A stretch of DNA of 64,000 nt, from positions 1 to 64,000 of the forward strand of contig CAVZFL010000001.1 in assembly GCA_963774555.1 (NCBI GenBank), read 5' to 3'. The DNA is from VRUE01 sp963774555. Lineage in GTDB: Bacteria > Actinomycetota > Thermoleophilia > Solirubrobacterales > 70-9. Below are positions 51,068-60,300 of the stretch, piece after piece. Each line of letters begins with the position of its first letter. Position 1 is the first letter of the stretch. Made by a program: the position numbers and the translations under genes. The notes below the pieces were generated by a model. That model was not told the origin of the DNA. It saw only the letters and a program-made list of their open reading frames with translations, and searched no databases.

Positions 51068-51790
51068 GTGGACGACCGCCCCGACCTCCGCCGCCGCGCC
51101 GCCGCCGAGGCCTTCGGCGCCTTCGCCCTGGTCTTCGCCGGCTGCGGCGCGATCGTCACCGACACGGTCCACGCCGACGTGCTCGGTGCGGTCGGCGTCT
51201 CGCTCGTCTTCGGCCTGGTGATCATGGCGATGGTCTACGCGACCGGCCACCTCTCCGGCGCCCACCTCAACCCGGCGGTGACGCTCGCCTTCGCCCTCAC
51301 CCGCCACTTCCCCCGTCGCGAGGCGCTCGCCTACATCGCCGCCCAGCTGCTCGGCGCGATCGCGGCGGCGGCGCTGCTGCTCGCGGTCTGGCCGAGCCAG
51401 CCGGCGGACCTCGGCACCACCCTGCCCAGCGTCGGCGACGGCAGCGCCCTCGTCTACGAGGCCGTTCTCACCGCCTTCCTGATGTTCGTGATCATGGCCG
51501 TCGCCACCGACACCCGCGCGGTCGGGGCGGGGGCCGCGATCGCGATCGGCGGCACGGTCGGCCTCGACGCCCTCTTCGGCGGCCCGATCACCGGCGCCTC
51601 GATGAACCCAGCCCGCTCGATCGCCCCCGCCCTGGTCTCCGGCGAACTGCACGACCTCTGGATCTACATCGCTCGCCCCGATCACCGGCGCCGCCCTCGG
51701 CGCCCTCGCCTACCAGCTAGTCCGCGGCCGACGGGACGAAAAGGGACGTATAGCGACCGGAATCGGCCCATCGACCCGGGGGAGAGGTGA
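51068..51790 (+). CDS. aqpS: MIP-family aquaglyceroporin (AqpS-like arsenite channel), probable 3' frameshift
   Basis: A MIP channel with both NPA motifs (SGAHLNPAVT, 68-70; TGASMNPARS, 180-182) and helices 1-5 intact, from GTG 51068. After LWIYI (about residue 201) the deposited frame becomes Arg/Pro-rich, but removing one C near 51672 restores APITGAALGALAYQLV, the textbook sixth helix. The uncorrected frame ends in a TGATG overlap with arsC, so the real C-terminus is uncertain. In arsR-aqpS-arsC operons, first described in Sinorhizobium, the channel lets arsenite made by ArsC leave the cell, replacing ArsB. No arsB/acr3 gene is present here. Confidence 0.85.
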   Translation: MDDRPDLRRRAAAEAFGAFALVFAGCGAIVTDTVHADVLGAVGVSLVFGLVIMAMVYATGHLSGAHLNPAVTLAFALTRHFPRREALAYIAAQLLGAIAAAALLLAVWPSQPADLGTTLPSVGDGSALVYEAVLTAFLMFVIMAVATDTRAVGAGAAIAIGGTVGLDALFGGPITGASMNPARSIAPALVSGELHDLWIYIARPDHRRRPRRPRLPASPRPTGRKGTYSDRNRPIDPGER

Positions 51791-52182
51791 TGGCTCACGT
51801 TCTCTTTGTGTGTTTGCACAACGCGGGGCGCTCGCAGATCAGCGAGGCGCTCTTCGAGCGCGCCGCGGGGGGGCACCATGAGGCGCGCTCGGCGGGGACG
51901 ACCCCGGGAGACCGCGTGCACCCCGAGGTGGTCGAGGCGATGAAGGAGCTCGGCATCGACCTCTCCCGGCGCGTTCCCCACGAGCTGAGCACCGCCGACG
52001 CCGAATGGGCCGACATCGTGGTGACGATGGGCTGCGGCGACAAGTGCCCCTACATCCCCGGCAAGCGCTACCTCGACTGGGACCTGGCGGACCCAAAGGG
52101 CCGCCCAATCGAGGAGGTCCGCCGCACCCGCGACGAGATCGAGCGCCGCGTAGTCGAGCTGACCGGCGAGCTCGACGACTGA
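51790..52182 (+). CDS. arsC: Arsenate reductase, low-molecular-weight phosphatase type
   Basis: Reduces arsenate to arsenite with thiol electrons from thioredoxin or mycothiol/mycoredoxin. The 130-residue protein has the P-loop VCLHNAGRS (Cys8, Arg14) and two resolving cysteines in TMGCGDKCPY (Cys82, Cys86). The DP loop is in DWDLADPKG. It starts in a TGATG overlap with the channel gene, with AGAGG upstream, and ends the ars operon. Cys spacing is like the thioredoxin-linked class; the true electron donor is not shown. Confidence 0.95.
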   Translation: MAHVLFVCLHNAGRSQISEALFERAAGGHHEARSAGTTPGDRVHPEVVEAMKELGIDLSRRVPHELSTADAEWADIVVTMGCGDKCPYIPGKRYLDWDLADPKGRPIEEVRRTRDEIERRVVELTGELDD

Positions 52183-52184
52183 AG

Positions 52185-52200
52185 CGCCGCTCAGGCGGCG
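52185..52200. terminator. Short hairpin at the convergent arsC/NTPase ends
   Basis: CGCCGC (52185-52190), TCAG, GCGGCG (52195-52200), right after the arsC stop and including the stop of the convergent gene in its loop. It is small but well placed as a bidirectional terminator. Confidence 0.4.
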
Positions 52201-54080
52201 ATGCGACGTGCGATTTGCCCCCGCAGCTCGGACAGCTCCGCGGTCAAGCCGACGTGGTCGAGCCGCTCCGCGATTAGGTCCCATTCGTCCGGCTCACAGC
52301 TCTCCCGGTAGAGGCTGTCAGCCGCCTCGTGGCGCTCCTGCCGCTCCGCGATGAGAGCGCGCAAGACCCCGGCACGACGCCTGAATTCGATATCGCGATC
52401 CTCGCTTCCCTCCCGCACAAGGGCATAGAGGCGGTCCGCCTCTTCGAGGTCATCCCGGTGGCGGACGTTGCCCAGCATCAGCGCCGCCGCTGGGTTGTCT
52501 TCGACATGCGGTCGCAGCAGTTCCTCCGCCAAATCGATCTCACTCAGCTCCGCCAGCGTCTGAAGAAGGTTGAAGGCGGCGGTTCGACTGCCTCGCTCGA
52601 CCGCCACGACCAGCACCGACTTGGCCTTGGAGAAGCTCTCCTGCTGCATCAGCATGTAGCCGAAGTTGTTGGCTGCGACCATGCTCCCGTTGTCGATCGC
52701 CTGCTGGAAGTAGGGCGCGGCCAGATCGTCCTGCTTGCGTCGGCGCATAAGCATCGCCAGGCGGGTGGCCGCGACTCGCTTCTCCCTCGTGTTGGGCTCG
52801 CTTTTCTCCAGGGCACGTTCGAAAGCGGACTGTGCCGGCGAGAGGCCGATGCCCTCACGCTCGTGCAGCTCGAGGGCGCGCGCGCCGATTGCCACAGCCT
52901 CGCCGGCACCGGCTTCGGCGATTGCGAGGTTCCAGGCTGCCTGCTTCACCTTTGCCGGGGACGACTTCGTGAGCCACTCAACGATGTGATCCGGCACCGA
53001 GTACGCCGGCGCAGGCAAGCCGTGCGAGTGAAGCAAGCGCGCGCCCGCGCCGTCGGCGGAGTTCGCCCATGCGATGCTGACCTCCAGGACGCCGTCCGCC
53101 ACGGCGCCGCCGAGATAGTGAACGTAGAGCTCGTGAAGCGCGTCCTTCGGGATTGGGTTGGGCATCCCCGTACGCTGCCAATCTGCCGTGGCGCGAACGG
53201 TTGTGGTCTCCTCGTCGCTGCCAGCTAGATAGCGATTACGGAGCGCCGACGCCGCGACGAAGTGCGCACCGATCGACGCCTCGAACTGCTCATCCGGGTA
53301 GATCTCCGCCGCCCGCCCTTGCTCGGCGACGCTGGCCCGTTCCACCCGAACCTGCCTTGCGGAGTTGAGCACGTCGGCGGCCTCATATGCGGTCCCGGCA
53401 TCCCCGTCGGCTTCGACGGTCAGGCTCCAGGCGGTGTCTTCGATCGTGCCGACGATCTTCAGATCGCCGCGAGCGAGGAGCTCGTCACGGACAGCCGTAT
53501 CGAAAGTCCCCGCACGTACGTAACCGTCGATCTTGTCGAGCCAAAGGATCGCCGGGCCGCCCGGAAGCAACTCGACGTTCTCGGCGATGTCGGAAACGGG
53601 CGCCTTCTTGCGCGCGGCAAAGAGAGTCGGGTCGTCGCGTCGTCGGATCGCCTCGAACGCGGTGCGAGACTTGCCGGCCTTCGAGGCGCCGCGCACGACC
53701 ACAAAGTGAGCGCTGTTCAGAGCCCGGTCGAGCTCATCGTCAGCGTCGCGCGGTATGTAGGGCTGGCGGTCGCCGTTCTCGTCGGCTTCGGTGACGATGC
53801 TCGACCGGTCGATCCCGAGGTCGTGACGATCGCATTCGCTGGCCCTCTTCGGTGGGTGATAGACGAGTGCCGCCTTCAGTCGGGCTCGTCGCGCCTTCTT
53901 CTCGCTTTGGAACTTGTTGACGACCGTAACCCCGGCCCCGGCCACCCCGGCCCCGAGCAGCGCAAACGCAGCAACGGGAGGCAGCAGCGCTGTCGCCGCG
54001 GCGGCCGCCCCTCCTACGGCGACGAGCACCGGCCCGGCGGCGGCCGGGCCGTACTCCCTCAGTACCCGCAGCCTCTTCAT
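52191..54080 (-). CDS. Membrane-anchored P-loop NTPase with C-terminal TPR/Sel1-like repeats
   Basis: A 629-residue protein from ATG 54080. One or two hydrophobic helices (about 11-55) are followed by a basic stretch and the segment PYIPRDADDELDRALNSA. The NTPase has Walker A VVVRGASKAGKSRTA (131-138) and Walker B PAILWLDKID (176-185). Residues about 395-610 are helical repeats (AATRLAMLMRRRKQDDLAAP, AANNFGYMLMQQESF). The YIPRD..GASKAGKS region resembles streptomycete NTPase-repeat proteins sometimes linked to signalling or conflict systems. No effector domain is present. Function unknown. It stands alone. Confidence 0.75.
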   Translation of the reverse strand: MKRLRVLREYGPAAAGPVLVAVGGAAAAATALLPPVAAFALLGAGVAGAGVTVVNKFQSEKKARRARLKAALVYHPPKRASECDRHDLGIDRSSIVTEADENGDRQPYIPRDADDELDRALNSAHFVVVRGASKAGKSRTAFEAIRRRDDPTLFAARKKAPVSDIAENVELLPGGPAILWLDKIDGYVRAGTFDTAVRDELLARGDLKIVGTIEDTAWSLTVEADGDAGTAYEAADVLNSARQVRVERASVAEQGRAAEIYPDEQFEASIGAHFVAASALRNRYLAGSDEETTTVRATADWQRTGMPNPIPKDALHELYVHYLGGAVADGVLEVSIAWANSADGAGARLLHSHGLPAPAYSVPDHIVEWLTKSSPAKVKQAAWNLAIAEAGAGEAVAIGARALELHEREGIGLSPAQSAFERALEKSEPNTREKRVAATRLAMLMRRRKQDDLAAPYFQQAIDNGSMVAANNFGYMLMQQESFSKAKSVLVVAVERGSRTAAFNLLQTLAELSEIDLAEELLRPHVEDNPAAALMLGNVRHRDDLEEADRLYALVREGSEDRDIEFRRRAGVLRALIAERQERHEAADSLYRESCEPDEWDLIAERLDHVGLTAELSELRGQIARRIAA

Positions 54081-54169
54081 CGGCGGTGCCAAGCTAACAC
54101 ACCACTTAATAATTTATTATGCATTGGCCGCCTTTCGCCGGCGCCTTGGATATGGCAGAGTCCGCCCGG

Positions 54170-55048
54170 ATGAGGCTGAGTCGCTTCGCAGCGGAATCTG
54201 GTGTGCCTGCGCTCGGGGTCGTCGAGGACTCAGAGGTGGTCGATCTATCGGACGCCGATGTTCCTTCCGAACCCGCTGCGGCGCTCGCGCTGGCCGGACG
54301 GGACGGACTGGAGAAGCTCGCAGCGGGCGCACCGCGCATTCCCCTCGCCGAGGCCGAGCTGCTCGCCCCCGCCGTCCCCCGCAAGTACCTGGCGATCGCG
54401 CTCAACTACGCCGACCACATCGCCGAGATGGGGATGGAGGCGCCGGAGGTCCCGGTCTTCTTCAACAAGCAGGTGACCTGCGTGGTCGGGCCCGGCGCCG
54501 AGGTGCACATGCCGAAGGTCTCGACCTTCCTCGACTACGAGGCCGAGCTGGCGATCGTGATCGGCAAGCGCTGCCGCCACGTGCCGGTCGAGCGCGCCCA
54601 CGAGGTGATCGCCGGCTACACCTGCGCCAACGACATCAGCGTGCGCGACTGGCAGGGACGGGCGCAGACGATGACGATCGGCAAGTCCTTCGACACGCAC
54701 GGCCCGCTCGGCCCCTGGCTGGTCACGCCGGAGGAGGTCGGCGACCCACAGGACCTGCGCGTGCGCTGCTACGTCGACGAGGAGCTGCGCCAGGACGCCA
54801 GCACCGCCGAGATGGTCTTCGACTGCTTCCAGCAGGTCTCCCACCTCTCCGAAGCCTTCACCCTCGAGCCCGGCGACGTGATCGCCACCGGCACCCCGGC
54901 CGGCGTCGGCCTCGGACGCCAGCCGATCCGCGACAACCTGCTCCAGCTCGGCAGCACGGTCCGGGTCGAGATCGAGCGCGTTGGCGAGCTGGTCAACACC
55001 GTGGTGGCGGAGCCCGACGGGTACCTGGCGCCGCCCGCCACCAGCTGA
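54170..55048 (+). CDS. Fumarylacetoacetate hydrolase-family protein
   Basis: A 292-residue protein from ATG 54170 (an in-frame ATG at 54119 lacks conserved sequence). FAH-fold motifs: PRKYLAIALNYADHIAEMG, FFNKQVTCVVGPG, FLDYEAELAIVIGKR (metal ligands Glu124 and Glu126), CANDISVRDWQ (Asp155), GKSFDTHGPLGPWLVT and VIATGTPAGVGLG. The family cleaves or decarboxylates beta-keto acids from aromatic catabolism, or acts as acylpyruvase. The exact substrate is not predictable. It stands alone, convergent with the SDR gene. Confidence 0.92.
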   Translation: MRLSRFAAESGVPALGVVEDSEVVDLSDADVPSEPAAALALAGRDGLEKLAAGAPRIPLAEAELLAPAVPRKYLAIALNYADHIAEMGMEAPEVPVFFNKQVTCVVGPGAEVHMPKVSTFLDYEAELAIVIGKRCRHVPVERAHEVIAGYTCANDISVRDWQGRAQTMTIGKSFDTHGPLGPWLVTPEEVGDPQDLRVRCYVDEELRQDASTAEMVFDCFQQVSHLSEAFTLEPGDVIATGTPAGVGLGRQPIRDNLLQLGSTVRVEIERVGELVNTVVAEPDGYLAPPATS

Positions 55049-55064
55049 CAGCTGCCGCGACGCC

Positions 55065-55790
55065 TCAGCGCCGGTGCACGTCGGTGGCGGTCGCCTGGTC
55101 GCGCGGGCGGACGACGATCTCGTCGACATTGACGTGGGGCGGCTGGGCGAGGGCCCAGCGGATGCACTCGGCGACGTCCTCGGCGCTGAGCGGCTGCATC
55201 CCGTCGTAAACGCGGCGGGCGCGATCCTCGTCGCCGTCGAAACGGACCAGCGAAAACTCGGTCTCGACCATGCCGGGAGCGACCTCGGTGACGCGCACCG
55301 GCTCGCCCAGCAGCTCCTGGCGCAGCACCCGCAGCGTCGCCCGCTGAGCGTGCTTGGCGGCGTTGTAGCCGGCGCCGCCGCGGTAGGGCTCGATCGCGGC
55401 GATGCTGGTGACGGCGACCACGTGGCCGTCGCCGGAGGCGATCAGCGCCGGCAGCAGCGCCCGCGTCATCCGCATCGTTCCCATCACGTTCGACTCGTAC
55501 ATCGCCAGCCACTTCTCGTCGTCGGCCTCGGCCAGCGGCTCGAGCCCGAGGGCACCGCCGGCGTTGTTGACGAGTACGTCGCACTCGCCGACCGCGGCGG
55601 CAAAGCTCTCGACCGAGGCCGGATCGCTCACGTCGAGGGCGACTGCCTCGCCGCCGATCTCCGCCGCCAGCGCCTCGAGCCGCTCGAGGCGACGGGCGCC
55701 GAGAACGGTGCGGTAGCCCTCGGCCGCGAGCACTCGCGCGGTTGCGGCGCCGATGCCGCTGGAAGCGCCGGTGATCGCCGCCGTCCTCAT
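55065..55790 (-). CDS. Short-chain dehydrogenase/reductase
   Basis: A 241-residue classical SDR: TGASSGIG (8-15), LDVSDPAS, NNAGG, SIAA with the catalytic Ser, and YNAAK (Tyr and Lys). The SNVMGTMRMTRALLP and VRVTEVAPGMVETEFS segments resemble YdfG-like serine or 3-hydroxyacid dehydrogenases. Substrate unknown. It lies downstream of the WS/DGAT gene in the same direction, with a 43-bp gap. Confidence 0.92.
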   Translation of the reverse strand: MRTAAITGASSGIGAATARVLAAEGYRTVLGARRLERLEALAAEIGGEAVALDVSDPASVESFAAAVGECDVLVNNAGGALGLEPLAEADDEKWLAMYESNVMGTMRMTRALLPALIASGDGHVVAVTSIAAIEPYRGGAGYNAAKHAQRATLRVLRQELLGEPVRVTEVAPGMVETEFSLVRFDGDEDRARRVYDGMQPLSAEDVAECIRWALAQPPHVNVDEIVVRPRDQATATDVHRR

Positions 55791-55833
55791 CGTTGCCCGA
55801 CCCTAGCGCCTGGGCCGCGATGCCCGGCGTCGA

Positions 55834-57207
55834 TCAGCCGCAGAGCAGCGCCAGCTCGCGCTCGTAGGCGCGGGCGAGCGGTGCCGGGTCGGCCAGCAGG
55901 GCCGAGTCGACCATGAAGCCGACCGTCACCTCGCCGGCGTAGCTGAAGATGCTGACGGTCATGCCGAGGCTGCCCGAGCAGGGCGCCCAGACGAGCACAC
56001 CCTCGATCGGCACGCCGGCGAAGCTGAGCCGCTCCCGCGGTCCTGGCACGTTGGTCACCACGAGGCTGGCCTTGTCGGTGAAGAAGCCGATCAGGCGGTC
56101 CTCCATCCAGGGTGGCGTCAGGCCGATCGCGCCGACCAGGCCGTAGGCGATCGGCGCCTCGTTCGAGTCCTTGATCGCCTCCATGCGGCTGTTGACCTCG
56201 CGCAGCCGCTCGGCCGGGGCGAGCTCGCCGATCGGCAGCTCGAGCAGGATCAGGGCGAAGTCGTTGCCGAGATCGGTGGGGACCGGCTCATCGGGCGAGC
56301 GCAGGTTGAAGGGGACCATCGCGTGGATCTCCTCGGGCAGGCCGGCGCTGGTGTCGAGCGTCTCGTGCAGCGCCGCGGCCAGGGCCGTGACCAGCATGTC
56401 GTTGATCGTCACCCGGCGGCGCCGGCTCGCCTGTTTGATCGCCTCCAGGTCGAAGGGTGCCGACCAGGCGACCCGGCGCGAGCCGGAGAGCGGCGAGCGC
56501 AGGGCCGTGGGCGCGTCGGATGGCGAGGCGATCAGCTTCGCCGCCGTCGCGGCGTCGCGCCGGGCGCCGCTTGCGAGCTCGCCCAGGTGATCCGGGTGGG
56601 CGAGCGACTCCATGCCCTCGTGGACGACGGTGCCGGCGAGGCGGCGGGTCGCCGAGATCGCCGCGCCGGGGAGTCCGGCGAGGTGCCGAAGCGTGCCGCT
56701 CCCGCCGTCCTTGGTGACGGACGGAACGTCGGCGTCGGAGACCTCGTCGGTGATCGAGAGCATCACGCGGGAGAGGGCGATGCCGTCGGCGATGCAGTGA
56801 TGGATGCGCCAGAGCACCGCAGCGCTGCCGTTTTGCCCTTCGATCAGGTAGGCGTGCCAGAGCGGCCGGTTGGGATCGAGCGGTGCGGTGACAAGATCGC
56901 CGATCAGCGCCTCGAGCGCGGCCCGGTCAGCCGGCGCCGGCAGCGCCCGCCGGTGCACGTGCGCTTCGAGGTCGAAGCCCGGATCGTCCTCGAAGGCGGG
57001 CCGCCGGCCGAGCGGATCGACGACCCGCTGGCGGAAGCGCGGAAAGCGCCCCACCAGCCGCTCCTCGAGCAGCTCCAGGACCGCGTCGTAGTCGGGAACG
57101 GCGGCGAGCAGGGAGAGCGAGTTGACCACCATCGGGTTGGTCGCCCGGTCCATGTGCAGCCAGGCCGCATCGGCGGCGGGCATCGCGTGTCTGGTCGGCG
57201 CGGTCAC
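55834..57207 (-). CDS. Wax ester synthase/diacylglycerol acyltransferase (WS/DGAT)
   Basis: A 457-residue acyltransferase. It has the catalytic HHxxxDG motif as RIHHCIADGIAL (136-142) and the NDMLVTALAAALH, MVPFNLRS, GNDFALILLELP and VVTNVPGPRE motifs characteristic of actinobacterial WS/DGAT enzymes. These make triacylglycerol or wax esters from acyl-CoA. Length is normal. Such enzymes are abundant in actinobacteria and support the taxonomic inference. The spacer of 142 bases to the next, divergent gene holds an AT-rich patch (about 57275-57310) that may carry promoters. Confidence 0.93.
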   Translation of the reverse strand: MTAPTRHAMPAADAAWLHMDRATNPMVVNSLSLLAAVPDYDAVLELLEERLVGRFPRFRQRVVDPLGRRPAFEDDPGFDLEAHVHRRALPAPADRAALEALIGDLVTAPLDPNRPLWHAYLIEGQNGSAAVLWRIHHCIADGIALSRVMLSITDEVSDADVPSVTKDGGSGTLRHLAGLPGAAISATRRLAGTVVHEGMESLAHPDHLGELASGARRDAATAAKLIASPSDAPTALRSPLSGSRRVAWSAPFDLEAIKQASRRRRVTINDMLVTALAAALHETLDTSAGLPEEIHAMVPFNLRSPDEPVPTDLGNDFALILLELPIGELAPAERLREVNSRMEAIKDSNEAPIAYGLVGAIGLTPPWMEDRLIGFFTDKASLVVTNVPGPRERLSFAGVPIEGVLVWAPCSGSLGMTVSIFSYAGEVTVGFMVDSALLADPAPLARAYERELALLCG

Positions 57208-57349
57208 CGAGACCGATCATGCTCCGGCGCGCCACGGTCTTCATCCGTATTTCCCCGCCCAGTCCGCTGCGGCGCCATTTCGACACTTAGAAAGGGAAAT
57301 TGATCTAATCCGCACGGTGAGCCCTCTCTCAACCTCCACGCGCTGAGAG

Positions 57350-60300
57350 ATGGACGCGGACTTCCTCCTCACTCGCGGCGAGGACCTGGCCCTGATCGGC
57401 GTGCGCCTGCACGGCTTCGAGCCGGGTGACGACCCCCTGGAGATGACCGCGGTCGCCGGTGCCCGGATCGTGCTCCACCTGCCGCCGCAGCACGTCCTCG
57501 AGCAGACGGTGGAGGTGGACCCAAAGGCGCCGGCGCTGCCGGCCGATGACTTCGTCGCCCGCTCGCAGCTCGCCGGCACCAGCCGCATCGCCTACGAGAT
57601 CGCCGGCGGCACGACGGTGAAGCTCGACGGCGAGGGCATCCTCGGCGCCTGCACGGCCCTCGCCCCCACCGCATCGTCCCCCGGCCCCTTCGACACCGCA
57701 ATCGAGCTGCCCTGGCGCCTGGTGTTCGCTCCCGACCTCAAAGTCGGGGCTCGACCCCAGCACGCGCCGGGCGCGCTCGCCTCGCCGGACGGGGTCGTCG
57801 GCCTCTGGCTGACGCGGCTGCTGGGCTCGCTGGGCTCCGGCGCCTCGCCGGATGACGCTCTCGCCCTGCTCCCGGTCGACCCCGATGCCGCCAACTTCCA
57901 AGACCCGGGCTTCTCGATCGCGCTCGACGGCAACGCGCGCAGCCAGATCGTCGTCAACGGCCGCGCCGTCCCGCCGCGCTCGGGCCCGGTCGAGCTCACG
58001 GCGCTCGGCGGCTCGCTTGCGGTGCACGGCGAGTGGGAGGGGTTTCGCTGGTCGCACCGCACGACGCTGGGCCGCGACCAGGCGGTGGTCGTCGTCGAGC
58101 AGGTCCGGGGCTACCCGTTCGGCCACCGCGGGATCCTGACCACGATCACGGTGCGAGATCCCGACGCCAAGCTTCCCGGCGGCCCGTCCGTGCCACCGGG
58201 GGGGACGCTGGCGCTGCGCACGGTGCGCACGCTCGAGTTCCCCGAACCTGTGGTTCGCGCCGACGGGCCGGTCTTCAGCCGCACCTTCCCGTTCTCCGAG
58301 GTCGAGCTGACCACGACCCACTTCGCCGGCCTCGGCAAAGCGGAGGACAGCTACACCTACTACCGGCCCACGCCGGCGCTGGAAGAGCTGCGCAAACGCC
58401 GCGAAGACGCGGAATCCGCCCTGCCCGGGCTCGAGGCGGAATGGCGACCCGAAACCGCGGCGGTGACGCTCGACGACCTGATACGCGGCGAATTCGAGCC
58501 CGCGACTCGCTGGTCGAACCTCAACGCGGAACTCGCCCAGGCGCGCGAAGCGCGCGGCTCCTCCAGCGGCTCCTCGGCCTCTGTGGGCGCTTTGCAAACT
58601 CAGCTGGAAAACGCAGAACGCAACCTCGCCCGGTTGGAAGCGGGCGAAATCGCCAACCCCGACGGCTCGATCTCTCCCGCGGTCCAGGCCGCCAGGGAAA
58701 ACGTCGACACGATCAGGGCCATGATCAGGGAGGCCGAAGCGGGGGGCGCCGGACCGGACCCTGGACTGGATGCCCGGATCGGCGAACTCGAAGCAGCGGC
58801 CGGCGCCGCGTACGCAGAATGCGAGCCGTACCTCCACGGGGAACGGACGGTCGAGGAGCTGGCTGGAATCGGCAACCAGGCGGCGATCGACTGGCTCGCC
58901 AAGGGCGAGGAAATCCGCGTGCTCGCCGCCGAAATCGCCCAGCTGGAAAGCCTGGCCAGCACTCCCCACGAGGTCTCCGTCTGGCCGAAGGACCTGAGCG
59001 GCAGGCGCATGCGGTTCCCGGTGCGGCTGCGGCGCGGCGAGCAGATCGTCGACGTCAGCATGCCGCTGCTCCTCGTCAAGGACTTCACGCTCCCGGTCGA
59101 GGCATCGGTGCCCGCCTACGTCTCGCTCGAAGACCCCCTGCTCGCCCGCGAACTCGACCGGGCCTGGGGTGAGCCGCTCCTCGCCGGCGACGAGCCGGAG
59201 GACGTGGACACGGTCAGCTCAGGCACGGTCGCGGTGCCCGGCCTGCTGCTCGACGTCGTCGGCAGCGCCAACCCCCAGCCCGAAGACGTCCAGGTCGTGC
59301 GCGGGCTCAACATCTTCGGCGGCGCCCCCTTCAGCGACCCGTTCGTCCCCACCCTGGGGCGCGCGGCGGACGCAGAACGGGGTGCACAGCGGAGCGCGAT
59401 GTGGATCGACCTGCCGGCCGTGCGCACGCTGCTCGGCAAGGCGACGCCCGCCCCGGCAGCGCCAGCCGACCCCTCCGCACCACCCGTCCTCTCCACCCCC
59501 GCGCCCAGCGGTACGCCGGTTTCCTTCGCGCGCGAGTTCCTCGATCGCGGCGAGGCGGCCGAGCTGCTCTTCAAGGCGGACAGGGAGATCGGCGTCGACT
59601 TCACCTCCGCGGCCGATCGCTCCGGCGGCCTCACCGCCCTGCAGCTGGCGGCCGACGGGATCTCACGCGAGCGGGGGCCGGTCCAGGCGGCCACGCTGAC
59701 CAGCACCGATCCGGCCCAGGCGATCGGGCTGGCGGCGACACTGCTCGGCTTCAAGCTGCAGGACCTGCTCTTCTTCAAATCGACGGAGGCCGAACCGCTC
59801 CCGCTGCCACCGGAGATCGTCACCGAGCTGGCCGACGGGGAGCAGCCGGTCGTGCGCATGTCCTGGACCGAGAGGCCGTTGAAGGACTTCCTGGCACTGA
59901 GGACTTTCCCGACGGAGAAAGAGCCGGGGCGCCGCAGCCGGCTCTCGCTGGAGGTGGCGAGCGCGCCCGACAGCGTCAAGACGACCGGCGACGTACACGA
60001 CTTCATGCTCGTCTTCCCGCCCTCCGAGAACCCGCTGCTGCAGCTGACCTTCGCCAGGCTCTCCTACGCGCAGGAGACGACCGGCGGCGTCGCGACCCCG
60101 CCACGGGTCGGGGTCGAGGGCTTCGAGGTGGAGTTCCTCGGCCCGCTGGAGCTGCTCAAGAAACTGCAGGACGCCGTCGACCTGGGCGGCGGGCCGAGGG
60201 TGCAGCCGACCCCATCGGGGGTCACGGCGACCTTCTCGGTGCCGGTTCCGAACGTGACTTGCGTCGCCTTCAGCCTCAGCAACCTCGTCTTCCACAGTGC

